From: Linyphia triangularis
Taxonomy: Eukaryota; Arthropoda; Arachnida; Araneae; Linyphiidae
Assembly: GCA_963978545.1 (NCBI GenBank)
Contig: OZ021730.1
Coordinates: 2,302,701-2,366,700, forward strand
Length of the DNA: 64,000 nucleotides
Direction: 5' to 3'
Position 1 is the stretch's first letter. The number at the start of each line of letters is the position of its first letter. Under the pieces are notes generated by a model that saw only the letters and a list, made by a program, of their open reading frames with translations, was not told the DNA's origin and made no database searches. Both the position numbers and the translations under genes were made by a program. This document shows, piece after piece, positions 11,990 to 22,563 of this stretch.

Positions 11990-12563
11990 ACTAAAATGTT
12001 TGCTATTAGGAATACGTTTTATTGATTACAAAATTAGACGCTCTTTTCAGCAGTCAAATTGTGTAATATAGTAAAATGATAGATACCAAAAATATATATT
12101 CATTTGTTTTATATTATAACCGAGTTTTAAAATTTAGGTCAACGACACCACAACACAGCAGAAAAAGATTTGTTTCATGGCTTTTGACTGAAAAATTTGG
12201 CAATTTTACATGGTACTTTTATTGAGAGTTTACTTTTAGTTGAATATAGTGCTAAGAAAATATAGTGAAATAGTGAATATAGTGAATATAGTGAATAGTT
12301 GAATATAGTGTTTTAATAGAATGAAAATCATTACAATTTGTATCTAATTTAACGCGGATAATAACAATCAAGTTAAAAGATAGTTAAGCGGTGTTAATGT
12401 TAATGAGGTTTGACTGTATTCTGTGAAGTCATGAATTAGTCACCAAAATATCTAATTTTAACACCCACTAAACATTTCCTTATCACATTTCTCGCTAATT
12501 TCCTCCACAACATCCACATGATCATGTACAACAAGCAAACAAGACATAGGATCATGTACTCAC
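10216..12563. other. AT-rich non-coding DNA, probable intron
   Basis: No coding exon recognised. It holds a perfect 11-bp hairpin (10807-10817 with 10829-10839), a 22-base G run (11653-11674), a 26-base A run (11959-11984) and a short AATATAGTG-type repeat (about 12240-12310). By the Irx-like call this is the start of intron 1, downstream of the donor at 12563. Confidence 0.45.
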
Positions 12564-12611
12564 CGGCGAAGAGGCGGTGTACGTCGAGTATCCAAATTGA
12601 GTGTACGACAT
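12564..12611 (-). CDS. Probable first coding exon of an Iroquois-family homeobox gene
   Basis: On the minus strand an ATG at 12611-12609 opens 16 codons reading MSYTQFGYSTYTASSP. The exon ends at 12564 in phase 0 directly before GTGAGTAC, an excellent splice donor. The base at -3 is G, a suitable start context. Iroquois/Irx transcription factors characteristically begin with a short motif of the type M(S/A)Y.QFGY, so the peptide is recognisable despite its length. Family role: a TALE homeodomain transcription factor patterning nervous system and body wall. The homeodomain exon is not visible in the window, so intron 1 would run at least to the left edge. A GC-box and CCAAT-rich promoter-like region lies immediately upstream, supporting a true 5' end. 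An unrelated gene with a chance resemblance remains possible. I cannot say which Irx paralogue it is. Confidence 0.65.
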
Positions 12612-13110
12612 GTCTGCGTCCGTGTAAGAGTTGTCTGTCGTACACTAAGTATCCCGTCCGAAAACGCTTGTCTTACATGATAGCACTCAAGCAGGGAACA
12701 AGCAACTCAATTCCAACGGAGCTTGCAGTGGATGTCACCAATCACTGAGGTTGCCAATTCCTATCTACTGGAGGACACAGGCGCCATACGACAACTGGCT
12801 GAAGTAGGCGGAGTCTTAAACCAAAAGGGGCGAGAGTACCCTATGTGGGCGGAATTAGAAACGCTGATTGGTTGGAAGTGGTCCCTCCCTATGGACTGTT
12901 GACTCCTCCTATGACGAGGAGACGTTTTGGGGTTAGGAAGATTAGAGTAGGTTTAGATTGGGAATTGGTAAGGAACGGTGAATGTCGTACTTCTTTTGTG
13001 GATGGACGCTCGTCGGTGAAGTGTCGTACGTTGTGCCGTGGCATGGTTGGATTTATCGTGGCGTAAGAACGTCGGAGATTGTTATTCTTTCGCTTCGTTG
13101 TATAAAACAA
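12612..13110 (-). promoter_or_regulatory. CpG-richer 5'UTR and promoter region of the Irx-like gene
   Basis: Upstream of the putative start, base composition shifts to markedly higher G+C with many CpGs. On the minus strand it carries CCAATCAGCG (about 12865) and CCGCCC (GC-box-like, about 12846), plus TCAGT initiator-like sites (about 12745). The stretch stands out from more than 10 kb of AT-rich DNA on both sides. On the plus strand a TATAAAAC lies at about 13100, so bidirectional initiation is conceivable. Confidence 0.5.
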
Positions 13111-14509
13111 TGGTCGCTCTTGAGGAATTTATCTATGAGTATGTAATTTATGTTTATTACGAAACAACTTCGTAGGTATATTTCAATTGCATTTGCAAGT
13201 GGCACTTTGTAGAATCAGATTGGTGTGCTGTTTGTGTAATTGTTCCACTAATCGAAGCGACGTTAAAAAAAAGTTAATATTACAAGTAGTGTTGTGATGG
13301 ATTGTTTCAAGCGAGGTATGTTGTACTGGTTGATTTCTGTATTTCAAAGTAAAGAATCTAGTTTCGATGCCATATTTTTCGGTGAAGATTTAGAAAGGAA
13401 ATATTTAAATTCAAGGTGGCTTATAGTTTAAATCGATTTCTTGTCAAATAATAATGACTAAAAAAAAATCCTATAGTTTTTTTGTAAAATAGGATAAAAA
13501 AATTGTAGTCTTATGTTTGCAAGTTGCCTTCAAGGTAGCTAGCTAGACGGAGATGCAGTCTTAGAAGTTGATCAAGTCAAGAATATTTAATTTTTTTGAT
13601 GTTACTCATAATTCGACTTGTTACGTGATGTAGTATCTCCAGTAGCACAAATATACTGGCCAATATTGGCTCGACACTCTCGATGGGGACCATTGTAGAC
13701 TGACCGTTGCTATGGATTTCGGCCAATATCTGGTGCTGGGTAAAATAAACTGAAAGTTTTGAAATGATTGAAGTTGAGTTTTAAAATTGAAATATATTTT
13801 TTTTAAAGAAAGATGATGGTTTTGGCATGTTTATTTATTATTACTTTTTTTTTTTTTTTTAAATCGTGCATTTTGAAACAATGTTTGAGATCTTCTCAGA
13901 ACTCCTGTTTTCGACATTGTGCTGATGGTAAATAGAACGGAACCTTTAACTGGAAACTGTCGAGAAATGAATTTCAATGGTATTGTAACTATTTGAATAC
14001 TTGTGTTTCGCTATTAAATTTTACAATATGCATTTTAGCATTCAAAAGATATTCACATCAAAAGATATTGGAACGTTTGATCCTTTTTCGACCCCTCAAA
14101 ATTGGTTAAGATCGGAATAGCTTATTTTTTTTTTTTTTTATGGAAAATGGGATAAATAGTGATGAGTGAGTAGGGGGGGGGGGGGGCTTTGCCTTTTATA
14201 AATAGAGAGATATTGAATGTTTTGGGATAAGTGTGAATGTGAGAAGCAACCGACCAGAACCTACTTCCATGGAATAGACAAGAAAGAGATTAATGTATTA
14301 ACTGTTCCTCTTGAATTGATTGCAAAATAAGGGTTGAACTTTTGGTATGTGCTGTTTTTAAATAATTAACAGATGTGTTTTATATTAAAATAGCCTCGAT
14401 GGTGTTACGAAATGCGTATGATATCGTAGGATATTTTAATAGGCTGTCGGAATGTGAAATTTGTGTGTTTTTTCTTTCTTTAAAAACGTGTGAAATTTTG
14501 TATACTTGT
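13111..14509. other. AT-rich non-coding DNA upstream of the Irx-like gene
   Basis: No supported gene. A GGTATG donor-like site follows a 6-codon ATG frame at about 13297-13315 (+), which is too little to call. Two imperfect inverted CCAATAT/ATATTGG segments near 13630-13740 may be a small MITE. Homopolymer T and G runs are present near 13845, 14125 and 14172. Confidence 0.4.
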
Positions 14510-15400
14510 GTAGGACTGTGATTAATATTATCATTGTATGGGACATGGGGCCATTATTGTTGTTACAGTACGGAACGTAAATTGATATTCTTATAATAAT
14601 GGATACATTGTTATTAATTCGGTCATTGCATGGGACACAGTGTCATTCATATTTTTGTATTATGGGGTCCACTCTCATTAACATTTTTACAATATAGGAC
14701 ACATTGTTATTTATTATTCTTGCAGTATGGGATCCAGTGCCATTAATTGCCATTGTTATCGTTTGAAACACAATAAAGTTAATTACACACAATACTAATA
14801 ATATTGCTACAGTTACACTTTCTCATGGTTGTACTGATCATAGGATTGTCCAATAAATCCACTGGTACCAGTAAAAATGGATCGGTTTTATACAGAAGTT
14901 TTTTAATATTTCTTTGCCTCAACGGTTTTTCTTAAAGCCCAAATGCATTCAAGTCCCAATCAATCACTTAATTATTCAAATTAACTATTAAAAACAAATT
15001 AAATTTAAATAATATAAATTAAATTTAAATAATATAAATGAAATTTAAATAATATAAATTAAATTTAAATAATAAAAATTAATAATTATAAAACTTTAAT
15101 TATTAAAAATGATCATCGGAATTATTTTTTTGTTAATAATAATCATTAAGACTTCAATAATTGTTATGTTGAAAATTTGGGTTTGAAAAAACCTTAAATA
15201 ACCGGCGCGATTTTATGTAACAGTAAATCTCTGCACATTATCATTAAATGTGTATAGTATGGGGCATATATTATATAGTATGGGGTGCACTTTCATTAAT
15301 ATTATCTTAACAAGGGAGAGATACAATATCATTAATGTTTATTATGGTTTGGGATACAGAGTCATTAATATTGTCATAGTATTGGGACACAGTGTTATAA
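14510..15400. repeat. Degenerate minisatellite, unit about 40 bp
   Basis: The core AGTATGGGACACAGTGTCATTAATATTGTTA, in variant forms, recurs at about 14535, 14570, 14620, 14660, 14695, 14730, 15255, 15275, 15310, 15345 and 15380. The middle (14998-15078) carries a separate tandem of AAATTTAAATAATATAAATT repeated about four times. The array is interrupted and diverged. Confidence 0.65.
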
Positions 15401-15639
15401 CTTTAGTTAGATGCAAACCGAGGCAGAGTAAAGGGTAAAAATAATTCAACTTGTCTCTAGTTCTTTTTCTACTTATCGTCGTTGTTCCCTTTTACTTTTC
15501 TCAGAATAGCATCTAAAAGATTTTCAAACGATCTTTTTTACCTTTATATACTGCCATCGACATTAAGTTACCTGGTTGCCGATATAGTAGTCTTAGGATC
15601 TAAACAGAGCGACGGGTCACCGCAACGCAAGGCCACGCA

Positions 15640-15950
15640 GCTCTACATTGAGACAAGCTTACTTGAGCTTATTGAATACGCTACAACGAAGAGTGAACCG
15701 GTTTAACTACGCCCTGATTGGCTAATTGGAACGATGTGTGGCCAATTTGTTAAAATTCTTATAGTATCTGTGGTTAGGAAAGTAAAATATTAATTAAAAT
15801 TTTAACTTAACCGTACTTAATTTCTTTTTGTTATCAACATATGTTTAAGTTTAATATATAAATGTGTGCAGGTTATTGATATTACTATAAAAGTGGTGAT
15901 TTTCCCGGAACTATATCTTAAAGCGAAAGTATTCATCCTATACAGGGTGT
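15640..15950 (+). mobile_element. Fragment of a TIR element (family D)
   Basis: It shares GAGCTTATTGAATACGCTAC, AGTGAACCGGTTT, CTGATTGGCT and a TATAAAAG(T)GGTGATTT block with the copy at 31372-31668, and in reverse complement with the complete element at 20535-20989. Its outer terminal repeats are degraded. No protein is encoded. Confidence 0.6.
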
Positions 15951-15952
15951 AC

Positions 15953-16153
15953 TAGAGGTCGGAAATATCGATCAAAATAAATATCGATACTAAATCGTTT
16001 TTTAGAAAAAAATATCGATAAAATATCGAAACATGATTTTTTTTATTTGATTTTCAATTTTGCCAGAAACAAAGTTTTTCGGGGCAAATTTCTACTTTTC
16101 ATGATTGCTTTTTTGTAAGGTAACTACTTTTTCAACTGAAATGGATCTATTAC

Positions 16154-16185
<32 letters not shown>

Positions 16186-16515
16186 CTATTTTCGCTTAAT
16201 TGGTGCAGTGATTCTAAGAAAAATTTAAATAATTTTCAATAGCTTTTAAGTGTACGGAAAATATTGAATATTGGTGTGATTTTAACTGTCTCTCAGCAAA
16301 GTTCAAACTTTAGTTTTGAAGTTTTGGAAAAGGGAATAAAGAAAATCGGGAAAAAAAAAACACATGGAACTACAAAACGATTATCAAAATCCTAAAAATG
16401 TTTGAAAATATCGATATATCGGTGACTTTTATTTATACTTTTAATATCGATATTTTTTTAGAAATATCTATAAAAATATCGTCGTATCGATATATTGTAA
16501 TGTCGTCTCGAGGTA
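15953..16515. mobile_element. hAT-like MITE rich in ATCGAT
   Basis: It begins TAGAGGTCGG, the same end sequence (as CCGACCTCTA) that closes the partial copy at 20068. Both terminal regions are packed with TATCGATA and ATATCGAT units in inverted arrangement. The centre (TTTTAACTGTCTCTCAGC(A/C)AAGT ...) is shared with 19866-20068. The AGAGGTCGG end and palindromic subterminal repeats suggest a hAT-type non-autonomous element. The right end is degraded (GTCTCGAGGTA). A 29-base A run lies inside (16154-16182). Confidence 0.55.
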
Positions 16516-17800
16516 TAGTATGTTAATATGAGTCAGATGACAAAGGTGTAAAAGATCCTTTACTTACTTCTTGCCACGAATTGGCCCAAGTCTTGACCTT
16601 AAGCCTTGTAGTTGCGGTATTCTTCACGGGGAAGTTTTCATTAAAAACAAGTCGGGTATTTAGCTAGCATTATAAATGGGAGTTTAAAAGGGAGATACTA
16701 TTTTGTATGACGCAAAAAATCCTTTTTGAGTTTAAAGCAACTAACACTTTTGATTTACAGGTGGCAGCAGAGTGCGCATACAACAATTGCAATTGTTATG
16801 AAATTAATTAATTGTAATAAATAAACTTCTCAGAAAAAAGTGCAATTACATATTTTTTAACAATTGGCATTCTTTATTTTTTCTTTACTATTTATTATAC
16901 TGGGTGCCAGTTTTAGGACAATATACTCATTTAAAAGTTGACTGTAGATCTTAGATCATAAATAAACACTGTAGTGCTTGCCTGAGAGGTTGGCTGTTAC
17001 CACATCATTTCAGAAAGGAGTTGAGAGCCTGCCAGAGCAAAGAACATGCAGGGGGGGGGGGGTGAAGGTTAAGTAGATGCTCGCACTGCATTGAAACACA
17101 TAAGGCATTGAAAAGATAAGGCATTGTTGTCAAAGCTCTGATAATAAATTAACTAAAAATTTGATTGGCAAATTTTCCTGCCAACCGTCGGTAATGGGTT
17201 AAGAACGCTTTGTAACAGCATATACACGCGTTTCTACCCTACTAAAAGGCTGATGTGCTTTAATACTTTGACAGAATGCATTATTACACTAGTGGAACAC
17301 TACTGACTAATAATGAATATTTTGGCGGAGCACTGGTGAAAGCAGTTCACTCTAGTCATAGATACTATCTTCAGGTGAACTAAAAGTGGGAAAGACTCAA
17401 CATTCTTAAAGTTAACTTTATAATCTCAAGCTTAATTATTAATTTAAAAAAAAAAAATTAAATTAAGTGGTAGTTCAAATTGTTAAAATATCGAATTTAA
17501 AGAGGCTCCTTTAATTCTAGTGTTTGAAACAGAGGAAACAAATAAATTTTAAGAATTTGGATTTCTGTGGTAGATTAATTCTTAGATTGAATTGTAGTTA
17601 TTCAATCTTATTTGTATATGAATTGATTAAAATGTGTTACTGAAAAGTTGAAAATTTAATTCTCTAAAGTAAAAAAATTGATATTCAAACTGAATAATAA
17701 AAATCTTTTATAAGTATTTTAGTTTAAGAAGACGTAAGTAGTGCATTAATATTTAACTCTTTAAATATGTAAACTATTGCTTTCAGGTGAATGTGTTCAA
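16516..17800. other. AT-rich non-coding DNA
   Basis: No gene seen. A stretch at about 16990-17130 (CATCATTTCAGAAAGG ... AAGTAGATGCTCG) resembles pieces at about 30170-30330 and 35230-35410, so it is part of a dispersed repeat of unknown class. Confidence 0.4.
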
Positions 17801-17805
17801 TTGGG

Positions 17806-17838
<33 letters not shown>

Positions 17839-17853
17839 TTAATAATAGTATTA

Positions 17854-17892
<39 letters not shown>

Positions 17893-17912
17893 TTAATATT
17901 AATAATAATAAT

Positions 17913-17943
<31 letters not shown>

Positions 17944-18080
17944 ATAATAGTATTAGTAAAAATATTAATAATAATAATAATAATAATATTAATAATAGTA
18001 TTAGTAATAATAATAATAATAATAGTATTAGTAATAATAATATTAATAATAGTATTAGTAATAATAATAATAATAATAAT

Positions 18081-18150
<70 letters not shown>

Positions 18151-18239
18151 ATAATAGTATTAGTAATAATAATAATAATAATAGTATTAGTAATAATAAT
18201 ATTAATAATAGTATTAGTAATAATAATAATAATAATAAT

Positions 18240-18273
<34 letters not shown>

Positions 18274-18312
18274 TTAATAATAATAATAATAATAATATTA
18301 ATAATAGTATTA

Positions 18313-18351
<39 letters not shown>

Positions 18352-18533
18352 TTAATATTAATAATAATAATATTAATAATAATAATAATAATAATATTAA
18401 TAATAGTATTAGTAAAAATATTAATAATAATAATAATAATATTAATAATAGTATTAGTAATAATAATAATAATAATAGTATTAGTAATAATAATATTAAT
18501 AATAGTATTAGTAATAATAATAATAATAATAAT

Positions 18534-18600
<67 letters not shown>

Positions 18601-18747
18601 TTAATAATAATAATAATAATAATAATGATACTAATGCTAATAGTATTAATAATAATATTAATAATAATATTAATAATAATATTAATAATAATAATAATAT
18701 TAATAATAATAATAATATTAATAATAAAAATAATAATAATAAGTAAT
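17806..18747. repeat. (AAT)n satellite with higher-order structure
   Basis: About 940 bp of almost pure AAT, broken at fixed places by ATT and AGT variants (AATAATAGTATTAGTAAT). All frames that stay open here encode poly-Asn/Ser or poly-Ile/Leu and are not genes. Rare variants recur with a period of about 456-459 bp: AGTAAAAATATT at 17955 and 18411, and ATTAATATTA at 17892 and 18351. The array is therefore a duplicated long unit rather than simple slippage. Confidence 0.9.
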
Positions 18748-19865
18748 ATTGATTGTGTGAGAAATATTTTATTGTATATTTTTGTACACAACGAATTGTA
18801 CAAATTTGTATTACAGAAAGAAATGCGTTCACTCTCTCCCTAGGGCCTTAATTGTTGCGTTTGATGATTGTCCTAGGCCACTCGGTTTGTCCTAGCGAGC
18901 AATCAAAGAGTCTCTTTGGTCTTTCCTTTATTTTACAGCTGAAACAAAAGATTTTTTATTTGTTTTTAGTTAAGGAATTCTAAAACACTTGAAGAGAAAG
19001 TATCAAACATATCTTTATTTCTAAGGCCACAGGCACGATTCGAGTGGTGAAAGACTTAAGGCTGTCTGAGATAGTAAAAAAACAAGTTGTTCTGGCAACG
19101 ATGAGAATAAAGGCGGTATTTTCGATCAATTTCTTACTTAACATCATCCCTCGAACCAGCTAAGCGCTTTATTTCGAGTGATTATTGCATAGTAGAAGTA
19201 TCTAAAACCAAAAATTGATTAATAGTGCTGAGATTATCACTAAAAATCACATAAACATCCATTTTTTAAAAGAATAATAAAATGACATCTCAAATTATAT
19301 TTCAAATATAAAACTTTTTTGAATCACTGTAAAAAGTAGCCAGAACAACTTCCACCGATCTATCGTTCTCTCGGTCTGCCGCCTGTCGCATACCGCTTGC
19401 CGCTCGTATCGTACCCGTGGCCTAAGTCTAACAAAGATGGGCGGCAAAGCGGTAAGTAGGGAGACTTCTTGGGGCTCCGCAGGACTAGACAAGGCGACTA
19501 TCCAATGATCGGAAGGTCGTGGGATCGAGCCATAGAGTTGGCAAGCACAATAATGGTGACAGTTACATCCTGAGGCCCCAAAGCTCTCTTTGGTGTAGTC
19601 ACGAAAAAGAGGTGGAAGCAGTTCAATGGTCCCAACTACATTTTACCGCCATGACATCAAGATCTGATTAGCGAGATGTAATTATAGATCATGTTGTCTC
19701 GATGTTATTGATGTTTACCACATATTTTGCTGATAGAGATGATTTTAATATTTAAAATTAGATGCACATTCCAGGCACACGTTGGCAACAGAAACGGCGC
19801 TACGTTAATGACTACTACTAATCTTATCTTTCCATTACGATATGTTTTCTTTTTGGTTAGGGTGG
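18748..19865. other. Non-coding DNA with a GC-richer patch at 19340-19560
   Basis: Mostly AT-rich. The patch at 19340-19560 is GC-rich and carries a tRNA B-box-like GGATCGAGCC (about 19531), so it may be a degenerate SINE. A minus-strand open frame over 19295-19492 has no recognisable domain. Confidence 0.35.
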
Positions 19866-20068
19866 CGTTTTAACTGTCTCTCAGCCAAGTCCAAACTTTA
19901 GTTTTGAAGTGTTTGAAAAGCGAATAAAGAAAATCGAAAAAAAAAAAACACGGAACTACAAAACAATCATATAGATATATCGGTGACTTGTTTCGATACT
20001 ATTACTATCGATATTTTAAAAAATATATCGATAAAAATATCGTTGTATCGATATATCGCCGACCTCTA
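19866..20068. mobile_element. hAT-like MITE, partial copy
   Basis: It matches the second half of the element at 15953-16515: TTTTAACTGTCTCTCAGC, then the ATCGAT-rich terminal region. Here the right end is intact as GCCGACCTCTA. The left half is missing. Confidence 0.6.
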
Positions 20069-20534
20069 ATTTTAAGGCTTAATGAGGCATACCAGCACAG
20101 ACTGAGTATGAGTAATGAGCTGATATATTTAGAGAAGTATAACGTGTGAAAACAGTTGCTATTCAATTTCAATATATTACAGTTTTTATTTTAGTATAGT
20201 CAATATCTTCAACATTTCTAAAGTTTTGAATTTTTTTGTGTTATTTTAAATCCATAAACAAACCTCTAGGAAATTTACTCTGGAATTACGATTCCAGTAG
20301 TGATTCAGATTACTTAATGCTTAATGTCAACTACAATGTTTTTAACATTTTACAAACTATAGATATGAGTAATCAGATACTATTTTTAGAGTTTACTCAA
20401 TTTGCCTTTTATTGCAGTTTTCATTTTAGGATAGTCATTAGCTCAACTATTTCGAAAGTTTTGTATTTCTAATAAGTTATGTTTAACTGACTAAAATGCA
20501 AATACTTTACTTTTATTATGTAGGTATATACGAA

Positions 20535-20989
20535 AGTCCAAGACAACTGGTCTTGACCTCATTGAATAAGCTGTAGGATGGATCCTTCCGCCGAAAAGAT
20601 ATAGTTCCCAGAAAATCACCACTTATATAGTAAAATTGATAACCTGCGCACATAGTTTTGTATTAAACTTAAAAATATATGATAAAAAAAATAAAAAAAT
20701 AAAAAATTAAAAAAAAAAAAAAAAAGATCAGGAAAATAAACACTTTTAAATTTTTATTTTACATAATACTTTACTTTTCTAACAACAGTTACTATAAGAA
20801 TTTTGACGAATCATATGGCTTTGACCAAGCTATTTCATGACGTCACTCATTTGGCGAATCGCTATTTGCCAACCCTGTCTCAGTTCACGTCACGTATAAG
20901 ATTATCGCTCAGCCAATCAGCGCGGAGTAAAACCGGATCGCACATCGCTGTAGCGTATTCAATGAGGTCAGGATAAGTTGTCTTGGACT
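20535..20989. mobile_element. Non-autonomous DNA element (family D), complete
   Basis: The 455-bp element has terminal inverted repeats of about 34 bp: AGTCCAAGACAACTGGTC, then TGACCTCATTGAATA at the left; the right end reads TATTCAATGAGGTCA, then TTGTCTTGGACT. The interior includes TGACGTCA and CCAATCAGCG motifs. It has no coding capacity. Related partial copies lie at 15640-15950 and 31372-31668. I could not fix a target duplication with confidence. Confidence 0.75.
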
Positions 20990-21803
20990 ATACATATTTT
21001 ACTTACAGACAAAACAGTACAAAACTTCACTTCAGAATTTGCCACCAGGTGGAAATGCTGCCCAATGACTTTTTAAAATAAGAAATTATTTGCAGCATTT
21101 TTTTAATAGCTAGAACGGTTTGCGTACAATGAACGATTTTAGCGAGTGAAGCTATTTTGATCTTGTAACCCTTAAATGCATATTTTGTTGCCAGTTGTAT
21201 TCATTCCTTAAAACCTCATATAGCTATATCCCTATATATTAACAAAGTTTTTTCTTTTTTTTCCAATTTTAATTTTACCAAAACCATTTTATCATTTCAA
21301 GAACTGAAGTAAATACTGTGACAGTTTATTTCATTACCTGTGACAATTCTTTATTGTTAGGGGCGCTGTTGGCTGAGTAAAATTTCATTTCGGTGGATGT
21401 TACGAATTACGATAATTTAGGAAAAAAATAATAAAAAACACTCAGGAAAATGTTTTTTGGGATAGATGGAAGGTAAGAGTAACGAATAATATTTATATCT
21501 TTACATATACAGGTAAATTTATGCAATACAAATTAAGTTTTTTTTTTTTTTTTTTTTTTTTTTTTGTGATATAAAAATATGTATTTATTTTCCCTTTTTT
21601 TTTTTTCTGTATTTTTCTCATTAGCTACACCCATTTCCTGGTTGATTTAAAAATTTATTTATTAAAAAAAATATTCATGGATTTAAGGGTTACCAAGCGA
21701 AGCGTCAAAAGATAGGATAAATATACAATTTGACGGACCTCCGCAACACAGCGCCACTAACTAGTAATATATACATCTTCATCATATTTTCATGTAAGGA
21801 TTA
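20990..21803. other. AT-rich non-coding DNA
   Basis: Nothing recognised beyond a 28-base T run at 21538-21565. Confidence 0.45.
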
Positions 21804-21807
21804 CTAT

Positions 21808-22559
21808 TGTTGCGTGGACGGGTTCGAAAGATTTGAAGCCAAAGCAGATCAAAACTTGCAGAAAATTTATTCCAATATAACTCTTCACAGATTCCTTTAC
21901 AACTCCAGAACTTCTCTTTCTAGTAGACTCAATACAGCTCTATACACAACAATAGAGCACAAACAGCAGTTAAACTTAAAACAGAACTGCTAAATCGCCG
22001 CAAAAGACAATGCAATACAGTTCGCTGTAGAACTACTCTGAATGCTCACTGACAGACAACAAAGTCAGTAACTCCACTCGAACAGTATCTCAGTAATTCT
22101 AGTCAACTAACTGACTCAACTCAGTCAACTACTGACTAACCTCCAACTCCACTCACGGCAGGTCTTATATAGGGGAGGCGAACTTTCGTGAATCTTCCAG
22201 AGATAGACATTTGGAGAACTTTCCAGATCGTAGTCGAAAAGTCCTATACTTGTACATGGGGACCGAAAATGTCGCCAAGTTTGGGGACAAAAATTAGTCG
22301 CCAAAACCGTCGCCAACTTGGCTCTATCTCGCCAATTTGGCGAGATTGCCATTATCATAATGTTAAATGCCCTGCTCCTTGTAAAACTCGCTTCCCAGCG
22401 TTACCTCTGTAAAACTCGTTATCAAGCATTAAGACATACATTGCGGGGAAGCAAACTAAAGACGAACTATTGCACTGCCTTATGCGAAATGTACATCAGT
22501 TTTCCTATTTACAAAACTAATAGTACGAAATATTTACAAATATACAAAAATTCGTAACA
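21808..22559 (-). mobile_element. Solo LTR of a gypsy-type element (family B), copy 1
   Basis: The 752-bp element starts TG and ends CA on either strand (TGTTGCGTGG ... TTCGTAACA on the plus strand) and is flanked by the 4-bp duplication CTAT (21804-21807 and 22560-22563). Read on the minus strand it looks like an LTR. A U3 carries repeated TTGGCGA/TCGCCAA boxes (about 22262-22345). A TATATAAG TATA box follows near 22167, and an AATAAA polyadenylation signal lies near the far end. No internal element sequence is attached, so it is a recombination-derived solo LTR. Five copies occur in the window. Confidence 0.88.
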
Positions 22560-22563
22560 CTAT

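Noticed and set aside
17724..18843. Long open frames on both strands encoding poly-Ile, poly-Leu and poly-Asn
   Set aside because: They are translations of the (AAT)n satellite; all frames stay open only because the repeat lacks stops.
19295..19492. GC-rich minus-strand frame with Arg-rich sequence
   Set aside because: No domain recognised and no splice context; it overlaps a patch with a tRNA B-box-like word, so a degenerate repeat is more likely.
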